The notes: generated by a model from the letters alone, not told the origin. A stretch of DNA of 64,000 nucleotides from Acidobacteriota bacterium (GCA_026393755.1 JAPKZO010000028.1:62001-126000); one strand, 5' to 3'. Positions 1-9,760 are shown, counted from the first letter of the stretch. Numbers and translations are program-made.

Positions 1-369
1 AACTTGGGCCGCAGTGACCGGCGGAGCGGCGGGCGCGGCAGTGGCGGGAGCGGGCGGCGGTGAAGCTGGCACTGCCGGCTGCAATGGCGACTCTATCGCC
101 TTGGCGGGAACGGGAGCGGCCGCGGCGACCGCGCCAGCCTCGCCAATCACCGCAACGACGCTGTTCACCAGAACGGTCTCTCCCTCCTTGGCTCGTATCT
201 CCAGCAGTACGCCGGCCGACGGGGAGGGGATTTCGGCATCGACCTTGTCGGTCGAAATTTCGAACAGCGGCTCGTCGCGATCGACGCGGTCGCCGACCTT
301 CTTGATCCAGCGAACAATGGTCCCCTCAGCGATCGACTCGCCCATCTGCGGCATGACGACATCGGACAT
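1..369 (-). CDS. E2 lipoyl acyltransferase of a 2-oxoacid dehydrogenase complex (5' part only)
   Basis: The gene starts at ATG 369 and runs off the left edge of the window, so only the N-terminal 123 residues are seen. Residues 1-75 are a biotinyl/lipoyl attachment domain beginning [16 protein letters not shown]. The lipoylated lysine is K42 in [12 protein letters not shown]. An Ala/Pro-rich hinge follows from about residue 78, as is typical between the lipoyl domain and the E1/E3-binding domain. In the complex the lipoyl arm carries acyl groups between E1, E2 and E3. The E3 gene lies immediately upstream on the same strand (gap 119 bp), which fits a shared transcript. Whether the substrate is pyruvate, 2-oxoglutarate or a branched-chain acid needs the missing catalytic domain. 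Confidence 0.92.
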   Translation of the reverse strand, partial: MSDVVMPQMGESIAEGTIVRWIKKVGDRVDRDEPLFEISTDKVDAEIPSPSAGVLLEIRAKEGETVLVNSVVAVIGEAGAVAAAAPVPAKAIESPLQPAVPASPPPAPATAAPAAPPVTAAQV

Positions 370-397
370 GAAGAACCTCGTTCGGATGTGTGATCGT

Positions 398-470
398 CGG
401 GCGCGATGAATCGCGCCCCTACGGCCGATTGGCAGGTGCGGTCTCGTAGGGGCGCAATTCATTGCGCCCG
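398..470. repeat. inverted pair of GC-palindrome repeats
   Basis: Two copies of a 26-bp element face each other at 398-423 and 445-470. On the + strand the second reads GTAGGGGCGCAATTCATTGC followed by GCCCG. The first is the reverse complement of the same element with GCGCGATTCATCGCGC in the centre. Each copy is itself a near-palindrome, and together they could form a 26-bp stem with a 21-nt loop. They lie between the E3 and E2 genes, so they may shape or terminate that transcript. Related copies occur at 13088, 30489 and 33089. Confidence 0.85.
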
Positions 471-488
471 CATCCCCAGTCTCCTCTA

Positions 489-1904
489 TCACCCATGTAT
501 CGCCGCCCCGTGCGTTGCATGCGCGGCCTCGCCCACCGCCTCGGACATCGTCGGGTGCGCGTGAATCGTGCGAATCAGCTCCTCGACCGTGCTCTCGAGC
601 CGAAGCGCCAGTGTGGCCTCGGCCACCAACTCGGTCGCCCGCGGGCCGATCATGTGCACGCCGAGCACTTCGTCGTACTTCTTGTCGGCCACGATCTTGA
701 CGAGGCCGTCGGTCTCATTGGCGATGCGGGCGCGCGCCAGCACGCCAAACGGGAACGTCCCGATCCGAACGTCGTAGCCCCGCTCGACGGCCTGTTTCTC
801 GGTGAGGCCGACGCTGCTGATCTCGGGATCGCAATACGTGCACTTGGGCACCTGGTCGTAATTGATCGCGTGGAAGGGTTTGCCTGCCAGCCGCTCGGCC
901 AGCGCGATGCCCTCGGCCGTCGAGAGATGAGCGAGCTGCAGATGCCCGGGCGCGCCAAACGTAATGACATCACCGATCGCCGACACATCAGCGACGCTCG
1001 TCCGGAACTGTTCGTCGACACGCACGTAGCCTCTCTCGAGGGCGAGGCCGACCTGTTCGGCGCCGAGTCCGGCGGTGACAGGGCCGCGGCCGGTCGCCAC
1101 CAGCAGGTACTCCACCGACAGCGTCTGTGTCGAGCCGTCCGGCATCTTCATGTCGAGATCCACGCCATCCGCTCGTGCGCGGGCGGCGGTGACCGTGGTC
1201 GACGTGTGGAACTTGATGCCCTGCTTCTTGAACGCCTTCTCCAGCTCAATGGAAACGGTTTCGTCTTCGAGCGGCACCAGATGCGGCAGCAGCTCGACGA
1301 CCGTGACGTCGCTGCCGAACCGCTTGAAGACAGTGGCAAACTCGACCCCGATTGGACCGCTACCGAGCACGACAATCGACTTCGGCACCTCGCGCAGAAA
1401 GATGGCTTCGTCGCTTGTGATGATGCGCTTCCGGTCGAGCTCGATGCCCGGCACGCTGCGCGCGCTCGACCCCGTCGCGACGATGATCTGGGTTGCGGTG
1501 ACCAGCCGCGTTTCTCCGCCGGTGACCTCCACTTTGCCCGGGCCGGCCAGCCGGCCGCTGCCCTTGATCCAGTCGATCCCGTTCTTCTTGAACAGGAACT
1601 CGATGCCGCGCGTCAGGATCGTCACGATCTTGTCCTTCCGCACCTGCACCTGGTTCATGTCGATGCGGGGCGCGTCAGGTCCAATCACCAGGCCCCATTC
1701 CTTCGCACCCTGCGCGATCTTGAGCGCGTGCGCGTGCTCCAGGAGTGCCTTGGTCGGAATGCAGCCCCAATTCAGGCAGGTGCCACCGAGCGTCTTCTGG
1801 CGCTCGACGACCGCGACCTTGAGGCCGAGCTGCGCGGCGCGGATGGCCGCCGGATATCCTCCGGTGCCGGCGCCGACGATGATGACGTCGTACTGGTTGG
1901 CCAC
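489..1904 (-). CDS. lpdA: dihydrolipoyl dehydrogenase (E3)
   Basis: This 471-residue FAD enzyme reoxidises dihydrolipoamide on the E2 arm and passes electrons to NAD+. The FAD-binding GAGTGG lies at residues 11-16. The redox-active disulfide is C43/C48 in [14 protein letters not shown] second dinucleotide fold ([13 protein letters not shown]) serves NAD. The C-terminal HAHPTMSE holds the His-Glu catalytic pair that completes the partner active site in the dimer. Length is normal for the family. The start is GTG 1904 with an AGGAG upstream. It reads directly toward the E2 gene at 369, and a GC hairpin sits in the gap. Confidence 0.97.
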   Translation of the reverse strand: MANQYDVIIVGAGTGGYPAAIRAAQLGLKVAVVERQKTLGGTCLNWGCIPTKALLEHAHALKIAQGAKEWGLVIGPDAPRIDMNQVQVRKDKIVTILTRGIEFLFKKNGIDWIKGSGRLAGPGKVEVTGGETRLVTATQIIVATGSSARSVPGIELDRKRIITSDEAIFLREVPKSIVVLGSGPIGVEFATVFKRFGSDVTVVELLPHLVPLEDETVSIELEKAFKKQGIKFHTSTTVTAARARADGVDLDMKMPDGSTQTLSVEYLLVATGRGPVTAGLGAEQVGLALERGYVRVDEQFRTSVADVSAIGDVITFGAPGHLQLAHLSTAEGIALAERLAGKPFHAINYDQVPKCTYCDPEISSVGLTEKQAVERGYDVRIGTFPFGVLARARIANETDGLVKIVADKKYDEVLGVHMIGPRATELVAEATLALRLESTVEELIRTIHAHPTMSEAVGEAAHATHGAAIHG

Positions 1905-2135
1905 GGGTGGCTGCTCCTGCGGTGGACCACGAGCCCCACGAACGACAACGTGTCGGACGCGGGCCTGGGCGTCACTGGAGACGGCTTCACAACCCTCCTG
2001 AGCGGCGAGGAGAGGTTCTGAAACCGGCTCTACTTCCGGTTCCGGAGGCGTCGAGAGTTCACGTTACCGGGAGGCTCGCGGCACTGTCAAGCAACGGCCG
2101 CGGGCGCGGTTGCGCCCGGTAGCCGCCCGTCACGC

Positions 2136-2165
2136 TTGAACTTGCAGCCATCGGGCGCCTACAAT
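2136..2165 (+). promoter_or_regulatory. sigma-70-type promoter of the NtrC-family regulator
   Basis: TTGAAC (2136-2141) and TACAAT (2160-2165) are separated by 18 bp. Transcription would begin near 2172, about 25 nt before the GTG start at 2197. The regulator is therefore probably made from a housekeeping promoter, unlike the sigma-54 promoter of the genes it precedes. A perfect GGGCGC/GCGCCC hairpin lies just upstream at 2102-2117. Confidence 0.6.
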
Positions 2166-2196
2166 CAGGCGCTCGTAACCCGGGAGATCCCCAAGC

Positions 2197-3585
<1,389 letters not shown>

Positions 3586-3606
3586 CCCACTCCGTCTCCT
3601 CCCGAT

Positions 3607-3657
3607 ATTGCAGAAATTGCAACCGTTTTGGTGGCTCCGGATTGCAGTTTCTGCAAT
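3607..3657 (+). promoter_or_regulatory. paired TTGCA palindromes, probable enhancer sites
   Basis: Site 1 is TTGCAGAAATTGCAA (3608-3622). Site 2 is ATTGCAGTTTCTGCAAT (3641-3657), a perfect dyad around TTT. Their centres are 34 bp apart. They lie 170-220 bp upstream of the -24/-12 promoter at 3828, the usual position for NtrC-type upstream activating sequences. The adjacent NtrC-family regulator is the obvious candidate binder. The exact reverse complement of site 1 recurs at 13218. Confidence 0.7.
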
Positions 3658-3827
3658 CGACCGGAATCCGGGCCGGCACCCGCCCGCTTGCCGTCTGCAC
3701 ACAATGGCGCAGCCGCTACACGCCGTGATGCCAGAACTCGCGGCATACCTCCAAAATTGTTGAGAGTTGTCTCGTCCTGCTGACCGCTGTTTCACATTGA
3801 TACACGAAGTTGCTCAGCCGCCGGGTG

Positions 3828-3844
3828 TTGGCCCGGCGGTTGCA
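3828..3844 (+). promoter_or_regulatory. sigma-54 (-24/-12) promoter
   Basis: TTGGCCCGGCGGTTGCA matches the consensus YTGGCACGRNNNTTGCW at every defined position except one (C for A). The invariant GG and GC doublets are exactly 12 bp apart. The predicted transcription start is near 3855. The ATG at 3872 follows after a GGCGGAG at 3854-3860, so this promoter also decides the start of the radical SAM gene. Confidence 0.82.
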
Positions 3845-3871
3845 GTTGGCGAGGGCGGAGATCGACTGACC

Positions 3872-5293
3872 ATGGAGCCGTCCGCCTTTAACGTCCGGGT
3901 GCCGCTGTCGACGGGCGACGTGTTCTTGATGAACACGTTGACTGACGCCCAGGTGGTGGTTTCGGCGGACGCGGCGCGGTTGGTCGACCGGCCAGGCGAT
4001 ACCTGCGAGGACACGGTACATGCCGCTGCCGACGTTCGCGACGCGCTCGCGACGTTTGCCGAACATGGATTCCTGGTCCAGGATCGCACCTCCGAACAGG
4101 CGGCGCTCGCGCGGCGTTTCCACGAATTCCGCGAAGACACCTCACAGCTGCGGATCACGATTCTGACCACGCTGCAGTGCAACTTCGCGTGCGACTACTG
4201 CTATCAAGGCGACCATGCGGCGGCCGGACGTCCGGCCCCGAAGATGTCGCTCGAGACATCTGCCCGGGTAGCCGAGTGGATCGCGGGCCAGCTCGACGCG
4301 GTCAATCCGCGCCGCCTGGTGCTCACCTTCTTCGGGGGCGAACCGCTGCTGAACACGCCGGCGATGATCGATATCGCCGGCCGTTGCTGGCAGGCGACGC
4401 AGGCCAGAGGCGTGCGGCAACTGGTCAGCATCATCACGAACGGCCTCCTTCTTTCTCCCGCGATCGTCGATCGGATGCTGCCGTTCGGGCTGACCGGCGT
4501 CAAGGTGACGCTCGACGGCGATCGCGCCACGCACGACCGGGTGCGCCCGGCGCGCGGCGGCGAGGGCACGTTCGATCGCATCATCGCCAACATCCGGCGC
4601 GTGGCGGACAGAACGCCTGTCGCGATTGGCGGCAACTTCGACGGCTCCACTGCCGGGAGTTATCCCGCGCTGCTCGATTTTCTCAAGAGTCAGGATTTCG
4701 CCGGCCGCATCTCGAAGGTCACATTCAAGCCCGTGATCGCTCCGCGTTCGGCGGAGGCGCCCGCTGGGTCGATTCCACTCACCGACGTGGGAACGGACCG
4801 CCCGTCGCAGAACGGATCGTGCATGAGCGTTGCGGGCAGCGGCGGCGCGTCGGCGTGCGACAGCTGCCGCTTCGCCGACGACCAGATGGCGACGTTGCGC
4901 GAAGAAACGAAGCGGCACGGCTTCTCCACCGCCGACGGCGTACACATGGGCCCGTGCGAGCTGTACCGCCGGCACTCGCACACGATCGGACCCGACGGGT
5001 CGCGCTACGCATGCCCTGGATTCACTGGCGCCAACGCGCTGGCGATTGGCAATATCGCTGCCGGCGAAAACGGCGTGCTGTCTGAGGCAGCCTCACAAAT
5101 TGAGCGGCTCGCGCCCTGGCACCAGTGCGGAGACTGCTCGTTCGTTCCGGTGTGCGGGGGCGGCTGTGCGGTCGCTTCCCACGCGGAACTTGGCGACATG
5201 AAAGCGCCGTCATGTCACAAGCGTGCGTTTGAATCGGCGTTGATTGCGCTGGCGGAAGATACCGCCGGCGCCATAGCAGGAGGGTTACAATGA
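3872..5293 (+). CDS. radical SAM/SPASM peptide-maturase
   Basis: The protein has 473 residues when begun at ATG 3872. An in-frame TTG at 3767 lies upstream of the sigma-54 promoter and is rejected. The N-terminal 90 residues (FNVRVPLSTGDVFLMNTLTD) resemble the leading region of SPASM peptide maturases. The radical SAM cluster motif is C103-NFA-C107-DY-C110. The C-terminal SPASM region has Cys362, Cys381, C419-GD-C422, C428-GGG-C432 and Cys448, enough for two auxiliary Fe-S clusters. Such enzymes install carbon-thioether or carbon-carbon crosslinks in short ribosomal peptides, or mature sulfatases. The stop overlaps the ATG of a 29-codon gene with two Cys and a Trp, and no sulfatase is nearby, so peptide modification is the better reading. 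The exact chemistry is unknown. Confidence 0.88.
   Translation: MEPSAFNVRVPLSTGDVFLMNTLTDAQVVVSADAARLVDRPGDTCEDTVHAAADVRDALATFAEHGFLVQDRTSEQAALARRFHEFREDTSQLRITILTTLQCNFACDYCYQGDHAAAGRPAPKMSLETSARVAEWIAGQLDAVNPRRLVLTFFGGEPLLNTPAMIDIAGRCWQATQARGVRQLVSIITNGLLLSPAIVDRMLPFGLTGVKVTLDGDRATHDRVRPARGGEGTFDRIIANIRRVADRTPVAIGGNFDGSTAGSYPALLDFLKSQDFAGRISKVTFKPVIAPRSAEAPAGSIPLTDVGTDRPSQNGSCMSVAGSGGASACDSCRFADDQMATLREETKRHGFSTADGVHMGPCELYRRHSHTIGPDGSRYACPGFTGANALAIGNIAAGENGVLSEAASQIERLAPWHQCGDCSFVPVCGGGCAVASHAELGDMKAPSCHKRAFESALIALAEDTAGAIAGGLQ
5278..5284 (+). promoter_or_regulatory. strong ribosome binding site of the 29-codon peptide gene
   Basis: AGGAGGG lies 5 nt before ATG 5290, inside the last codons of the radical SAM gene. 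It is a near-perfect Shine-Dalgarno sequence at ideal spacing, clearly stronger than those of the neighbouring genes. This implies high translation of the very short reading frame that follows. Confidence 0.85.
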
Positions 5294-5379
5294 GGATCAC
5301 AGTGGTGAAGCGGGGCGAGAAGCCCCCGATCGATTTCTGCCCGTGGATGATCTGCGTCCCACCAGAGGACATCAACTAG
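5290..5379 (+). CDS. 29-residue putative RiPP precursor peptide
   Basis: ATG 5290 overlaps the TGA of the radical SAM gene (ATGA) and is preceded by a strong ribosome binding site. The product starts MRITVVKRGEKPP; residues 14-25 are IDFCPWMICVPP, followed by EDIN and a stop. The first part is short, charged and leader-like. The second is a hydrophobic core with C17 and C22 (CX4C), W19, F16 and four prolines. No Fe-S or zinc fold can be built from so few residues, so the Cys/Trp core is most simply a substrate for the adjacent SPASM enzyme. Its size is close to PqqA and the shortest SPASM substrates. NCBI families for short radical-SAM peptides (for example CbpA) exist, but I cannot test membership. 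Confidence 0.8.
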   Translation: MRITVVKRGEKPPIDFCPWMICVPPEDIN

Positions 5380-6980
5380 CGCGGCAACCATGCACACCCT
5401 GGGAGGGGGCAGGCAGTTGCTCCGCCCGCGCGATCTGTATCGCCTCGGGCATCGTGTGGGCGCTGTCTGCCCTCGGGTGCGGGACCTCCACGCCGCCCGC
5501 CCCGCCATCGGGACCGGCGACCATCGTCATCGGCGTGCCGCAAAGCCGCCAGATCGATCCATCGCACAGTATTCGCGCACTCGCCAATACCCTCGCCCGC
5601 GAACGGCCAACCGGCAGTGACGCCAGCGGCAGAACCTCTCCGCGACTCGTCGACAGCTGGTCCGAAACCGACAACGGCCTGACCTGGCGGCTTGTGCTCA
5701 AGCCGCAGTTGCAGTTTCAGGACGGCACCAGGCTGACCGCCGCCGACATCAAGCGCCATCTCGATCAGGCACGCGATGAAGCACGCGACAATCGATCCGG
5801 TCAGACGCTCTCGGTGTGCGTCTCCGACATCAGGGAGACGGCGGTCGAGGGCGATCGCGAGGTGGTCGTCCGGCTCAACCGCCGCTGCGCGTTCCTGCTT
5901 GACGATCTGGTCATGACCGTCGCGCACCAGACAGCCGACGACAGCCCCGCGGTCGGGACCGGCCCGTTTGCAATCACATCGGCGACGAAGGACGAGATCG
6001 TGCTGGACGCGAACCCCTACTACTATCTTGGCAAGCCGGCAATCGGCCGGGTGATCGTGAAGGCGTATGACACGCTGAGAACGGCCTGGGCCGAGATGAT
6101 GCGCGGGCGCGTTGACTTCCTGTGGGATGTCGGGCCGGACACCGCCGAGTTCCTCCGTGACCAGTCGGGCGTTCAGGTGCGTTCGTATCTGAGCTACTTC
6201 GCCTACACGATCGTCATGAACTCGGGGCGGCCGGTCTTCCGCGATCGGGCAGTGCGGCGCGCCTTGAACCTCGGCGTCGACCGCGCCGAACTGGTGCAGC
6301 AGGCACTCAAGGGCCAGGGCCGCGCCGGCGTCGATGCGATCTGGCCGTCGTTCTGGGCGCGCGATGACAGTGTGCCTGCGTGGCGGTACGATCCTGCCGA
6401 AGCGGCCGGCCTGCTTGACGCCGCCCGCCGCAGCGGCGGCCTTCCGCCGAGCAGCTCGAAGGCCGGAGCGCCAGTCGTCGAGTTCACATGCCTCTTGCCG
6501 GAGGGCTTCACCATCTACGAACGCCTGGCGTTGCTGGTGCAGCGCCAGCTGCGGCTGGTCAACGTCGAAATGCGGATTGAGGCGCTGCCCGCAGACGTCT
6601 ACAACGGGCGCATCAACGCGGGCGATTTCGACGCGGTGCTGACGAACCTGGTCGGCGGGCCATATCGGACGATTCATTACCAGTTCTGGCATTCGCCGGG
6701 AACGTCGAAGCGCTTGAATTTCTGGGGCTACCGGGATGCGGCGGTTGACGCGGCGCTCGAGCAGATGCGCAACGCGCCGGACGATCACGGCACGCGCATG
6801 GCGATGAGGGCGTTGCGTCTCGCCTTGCGCGAGAACCCGCCGGCCATCGTGCTTGCGTGGAGCGACTCGGTTCAGGCCGTCAGCCGCCGGTTCGAACTGC
6901 CCGAGGGCGCGGCGGGCCGGGACGCGCTACACACCCTGAGCCGGTGGCGCATCCGAACTCCCGGAGGCGTGCCGCCATGA
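5343..6980 (+). CDS. family 5 extracytoplasmic peptide-binding lipoprotein
   Basis: This 545-residue SBP_bac_5 type protein is related to OppA/DppA periplasmic binders of oligopeptides. Family signatures are a SWSETDNGLTWRLVLKP-like segment, FQDGTRLTAADIK, and PAVGTGPFAITSATKDEIVLDANPYY-like spacing broken by a conserved Gly-Pro-Phe. A long basic n-region precedes the hydrophobic segment ICIASGIVWALSALGC, so export and lipidation at Cys46 are likely, although the lipobox is not ideal. The only in-frame start (GTG 5343) lies inside the peptide gene, giving a 37-nt overlap and probable translational coupling. No permease or ATPase follows. A kinase does, so it probably acts as a sensing partner rather than an importer subunit. 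The real start is uncertain. Confidence 0.8.
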   Translation: MDDLRPTRGHQLARQPCTPWEGAGSCSARAICIASGIVWALSALGCGTSTPPAPPSGPATIVIGVPQSRQIDPSHSIRALANTLARERPTGSDASGRTSPRLVDSWSETDNGLTWRLVLKPQLQFQDGTRLTAADIKRHLDQARDEARDNRSGQTLSVCVSDIRETAVEGDREVVVRLNRRCAFLLDDLVMTVAHQTADDSPAVGTGPFAITSATKDEIVLDANPYYYLGKPAIGRVIVKAYDTLRTAWAEMMRGRVDFLWDVGPDTAEFLRDQSGVQVRSYLSYFAYTIVMNSGRPVFRDRAVRRALNLGVDRAELVQQALKGQGRAGVDAIWPSFWARDDSVPAWRYDPAEAAGLLDAARRSGGLPPSSSKAGAPVVEFTCLLPEGFTIYERLALLVQRQLRLVNVEMRIEALPADVYNGRINAGDFDAVLTNLVGGPYRTIHYQFWHSPGTSKRLNFWGYRDAAVDAALEQMRNAPDDHGTRMAMRALRLALRENPPAIVLAWSDSVQAVSRRFELPEGAAGRDALHTLSRWRIRTPGGVPP

Positions 6981-8803
6981 GGACACTGCGCGTCCGCTTT
7001 GCCGTCATGCTGGCGACGGCCGCCGTCGTGCCGTTGCTGACGTACGGCGCGGTGTCGCTCTATTCGCTCAATGTCGGAACGCGCCGCACCGTGGTGGAGA
7101 GCCACCTCAATGTCGCGCGCCAGGTCGCCCAACAGGTGCGGCGGTACATCTCCACCAACCTCCAGATTCTCCAGGCCCTGGCCGCGGACCTGGAGAACAC
7201 CAGCCTCACGCCCCAGCAGACCGATCGAATCCTGAAGAATTACGTGCTGCGTTTTCCGGAATTCCGCGAACTCACGGTCGTCGACGGCTCAGGCAACGCC
7301 GTCGCAACCAGCCGGCTGGGCCTCCCGGCTGTGTTGAAGGCAGCTGAGTTCACTCAACTCACAGCGGACTGGACTCCGCGGAGCGGGCAGGCGGCCGGGA
7401 GGATTATCGATAGGGTCCGGATGTCGCACGTGTTCGTCGACGGCGACATGCTGCCAACCACGCTGGTGGTCGCGCCGATTGCGGCGAGCGGCCAGCAGGG
7501 GGCCGGATGGCTGGTGGGCGAATTCAGCATTGAGGAACTGTGGCGAATGGTCGGCCGCATCAGCTTCGGCGCACAGGGATACGCACTGGTTCTTGGTCCG
7601 GGCGGCGAACTGCTCGCGCATGGCAATCCGGACGAGCGGTCGAGAGTGGCCACCGACGCCGTCGTGCGCACACAGGGCGGCCGGATACAGGGCAGCGATC
7701 CAACGATCAACGCCATCATCGACGCCCTGCATGGGCAGAGTACCGACGCACCCGTCGTCAGGGAAGACGAACGCCTTGTCGGTGGTCGGATGCTTGCGGT
7801 CGGCATCGACATTCCGGACCTTGGCTGGACGGTCGTGGTCTCGCAGCCGACCCGCGAAGCATACGCGATTGCTGACCAGCTGCAGAATCAGCTCGTCGGC
7901 GCCATCAGCCTCGCGTTGCTGATTATGATCCTGGTCGGCTGGGTGTGGGGGCGATCGCTCATCAGGCCCATCACGGCGCTCATTACGGGCACGCAGGCAA
8001 TCGCCAGTGGGCGACTCGATGAGCGCGTCGCCATCGAGTCGAAGTCGGAACTCGGCACGCTGGGGGCCGCATTCAACGGGATGGCCGATCGCCTGGTGGA
8101 GCTGCAGGCAGACGTCCGAAGGCAGGAGCGCCATGCGATGTTCGGACGTGTGGCGGCAGGCCTTGTGCATGACCTGTCGCACCCGTTCAAGAACGTTCAG
8201 AACAACTGCCGGCTGATACTCAAGATGCACGACGACCCGGAGTATCGCGAGATGTTCCGCCGGACCGTCGACCGCGAGTTCGGCACGATCAGGCGCGTGT
8301 TCGAAGATCTCCGGAACATTGCGCGCCCCATGCCGCTCGAGCGCTTTCCGCTCGATCTCAACACCCTGGTGGCAGATATCGGCGAGTCGATGCGCGCCAA
8401 CGCCGCCACCGCCGGCGTGGCGCTCAGTGTGGAACTGGGCCGCGCACGCCTGTTCATGCTGGGCGACATGTTCGCGCTCGGCCGCGTGTGCCGAAATCTG
8501 GTGCTGAACGCGATCGAGGCGACCCCTCCGCGGGGAAGGATCGTCATGGACGCAGCGGCGATCGGCGGGAAGGTCCGGATTCGCGTGAGCGATACCGGGT
8601 GCGGCATCGCGCCGGACCGGATCGCCACCGTGTTCGAGGATTTTACGACGACCAAGCGTCAAGGCCTCGGTCTGGGCCTGGCCATCGTCAAGAAGATCGT
8701 CGAACAGTTGGGAGGGAACGTCAGCGTGACGAGCGAGGTCGGGCGGGGCACGACGTTCGTCCTGGAATTCGGGCAGATCCCGCCGCCTGAGACGGCCGGA
8801 TAG
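6977..8803 (+). CDS. membrane sensor histidine kinase (dCache-HAMP-HisKA-HATPase)
   Basis: This 608-residue kinase starts at ATG 6977, overlapping the stop of the binding-protein gene (ATGA). A transmembrane helix at about 8-28 is followed by a periplasmic dCache-like region to about 305. A second helix (about 310-332), a HAMP segment and the H-box LVHDLSHPFKN with phospho-acceptor H398 come next. The HATPase domain shows DTGCGIAP and GLGLGLAIVKKIV. H-boxes of the HDLxxP type are common in NtrB-like partners of sigma-54 activators. It is the last gene of the peptide operon and probably phosphorylates the regulator at 2197. The preceding binding protein could present a ligand, perhaps the mature peptide, to its periplasmic domain; that part is inference. 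Confidence 0.9.
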   Translation: MRTLRVRFAVMLATAAVVPLLTYGAVSLYSLNVGTRRTVVESHLNVARQVAQQVRRYISTNLQILQALAADLENTSLTPQQTDRILKNYVLRFPEFRELTVVDGSGNAVATSRLGLPAVLKAAEFTQLTADWTPRSGQAAGRIIDRVRMSHVFVDGDMLPTTLVVAPIAASGQQGAGWLVGEFSIEELWRMVGRISFGAQGYALVLGPGGELLAHGNPDERSRVATDAVVRTQGGRIQGSDPTINAIIDALHGQSTDAPVVREDERLVGGRMLAVGIDIPDLGWTVVVSQPTREAYAIADQLQNQLVGAISLALLIMILVGWVWGRSLIRPITALITGTQAIASGRLDERVAIESKSELGTLGAAFNGMADRLVELQADVRRQERHAMFGRVAAGLVHDLSHPFKNVQNNCRLILKMHDDPEYREMFRRTVDREFGTIRRVFEDLRNIARPMPLERFPLDLNTLVADIGESMRANAATAGVALSVELGRARLFMLGDMFALGRVCRNLVLNAIEATPPRGRIVMDAAAIGGKVRIRVSDTGCGIAPDRIATVFEDFTTTKRQGLGLGLAIVKKIVEQLGGNVSVTSEVGRGTTFVLEFGQIPPPETAG

Positions 8804-8823
8804 CGAGGGATGGATGAGATGCC

Positions 8824-8862
8824 GTGTGGCACGGCCTGGCCCCAGGCCGGACCGAGCCACAC
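8824..8862. terminator. hairpin between convergent genes
   Basis: Nested inverted repeats lie between the kinase stop (8803) and the HU gene end (8876): outer arms GTGTGGC/GCCACAC and inner arms GGCCTGG/CCAGGCC around a 2-nt loop. The placement between converging genes suggests a bidirectional terminator. There is no T-run, so it may need Rho or act only as a boundary. Confidence 0.55.
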
Positions 8863-8875
8863 GACTATCCCCAAC

Positions 8876-9175
8876 TTACTTGCGCGGCAGAACAGCGTCC
8901 TTCAGCTTCTTGGCAATGCGCGCCTTGACCACGGTCTTGGCCGGGATCTTGATGGGCTCCCCCGTCGCCGGGTTGCGCCCCAGGCGGGCCTTGCGCTTCT
9001 GGATCACCAGTTTCACCATGTCGGGGAGCACGAACTCGCCCGAGCGCTTCAGTTCCTTCTCCGAGAGCATGGTCAGCTCTTCGAAGAACTCGCGCGCCAT
9101 TGCCCGCTTCACCTCGAAGCGCTCGGCAAAGTGCGCAAACAGTTCCGACTTGCCCATCCTCCGGGCCTCAGCCAT
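8876..9175 (-). CDS. HU/IHF-family DNA-binding protein
   Basis: The protein has 99 residues and begins MAEARRMGKSELFAHFAE. The helical N-terminal half and the arm signature GRNPATGEPIKIPAKTVVKAR are those of HU-type nucleoid proteins, which bend DNA and coat the chromosome. ATG 9175 is chosen because GAGGAGA lies 6 nt upstream; the longer reading from 9193 adds only MTRREA. The first 15 residues differ from classical HU (no MNKTEL start), and the C-terminus is Lys/Arg-rich (KARIAKKLKDAVLPRK), as in the histone-like HU variants of several GC-rich phyla. It is transcribed alone. Confidence 0.9.
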   Translation of the reverse strand: MAEARRMGKSELFAHFAERFEVKRAMAREFFEELTMLSEKELKRSGEFVLPDMVKLVIQKRKARLGRNPATGEPIKIPAKTVVKARIAKKLKDAVLPRK

Positions 9176-9361
9176 TGCTTCTCTCCTCGTCAAAGCCCGC
9201 GCGCGTTGTGCTGCTGGATGGTCTGCTGTGCGCGCGGCCAGCGACCTCAGGAGTCAATTCGAATGTCGTTGCATCCTAACGCGCAGAATCGGCCAGTGTC
9301 AATTGCTCAAATCCGTGGATGCAGCCCGGATTCAGGCCTCTAAGTGATAATATTCACCTCG

Positions 9362-9709
9362 ATGTCAAGTGTGACGATCGAGACGTTTCCGAATCCCAGC
9401 CCCGGCCGTGATTACCAGGTCGTCATCAGCGCGCCGGAATTCACCTCGGTCTGCCCGATGACCGGACTCCCGGATTTCGGCGAAATCCTGGTCACATACG
9501 TGCCCGACCAACGGTGCCTTGAGTTAAAGGCACTGAAATTCTACCTGCTCGACTATCGAAACCGGGGCATCTTCTACGAGGCGGCCACCAATCAGATTCT
9601 CGACGACCTGGTGGCAGCCTGCCAGCCGCGCAGGATGACAGTCGTGGGCAATTTCACGGCCCGCGGCGGCATCAAGACATCGGTCACTGCAACCTTCGTC
9701 CAGCCGTGA
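9362..9709 (+). CDS. queF: NADPH-dependent preQ0 reductase
   Basis: This 115-residue short-type QueF reduces preQ0 to preQ1 in queuosine biosynthesis. The nucleophilic Cys is in FTSVCPMTGLPDFG. The NADPH-contacting QueF motif is ELKALKFYLLDYRN, followed by a conserved His/Glu-equivalent region FYEAATNQIL. Length fits the unimodular, folate-synthase-like QueF type. ATG 9362 is used; a GTG at 9344 would add six residues. A TAATAT element at 9348-9353 ends 8 nt before the ATG, so the transcript may be almost leaderless. No other queuosine gene is present in the window. Confidence 0.93.
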   Translation: MSSVTIETFPNPSPGRDYQVVISAPEFTSVCPMTGLPDFGEILVTYVPDQRCLELKALKFYLLDYRNRGIFYEAATNQILDDLVAACQPRRMTVVGNFTARGGIKTSVTATFVQP

Positions 9710-9760
9710 CTGGGACCGAGATGACGACCGTCGTAGCGCCACTCCCCGAACCGTGGTTCA

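Noticed and set aside
462-2021. 519-codon open frame on the + strand opposite the E3 gene
   Set aside because: It is the antisense shadow of lpdA in GC-rich DNA and shows no domain; the same holds for the long frames opposite the his, pst, acs and propeller genes.
3767-3871. Upstream TTG start for the radical SAM enzyme, adding 35 residues
   Set aside because: It lies upstream of the sigma-54 promoter at 3828-3844, and the added residues do not look like the family N-terminus. ATG 3872 follows the promoter and a GGCGGAG.
5390-5620. Alternative ATG at 5390 as start of the binding protein
   Set aside because: It is in another frame, encodes no hydrophobic signal segment and ends at 5620. The frame from GTG 5343 has the signal peptide.
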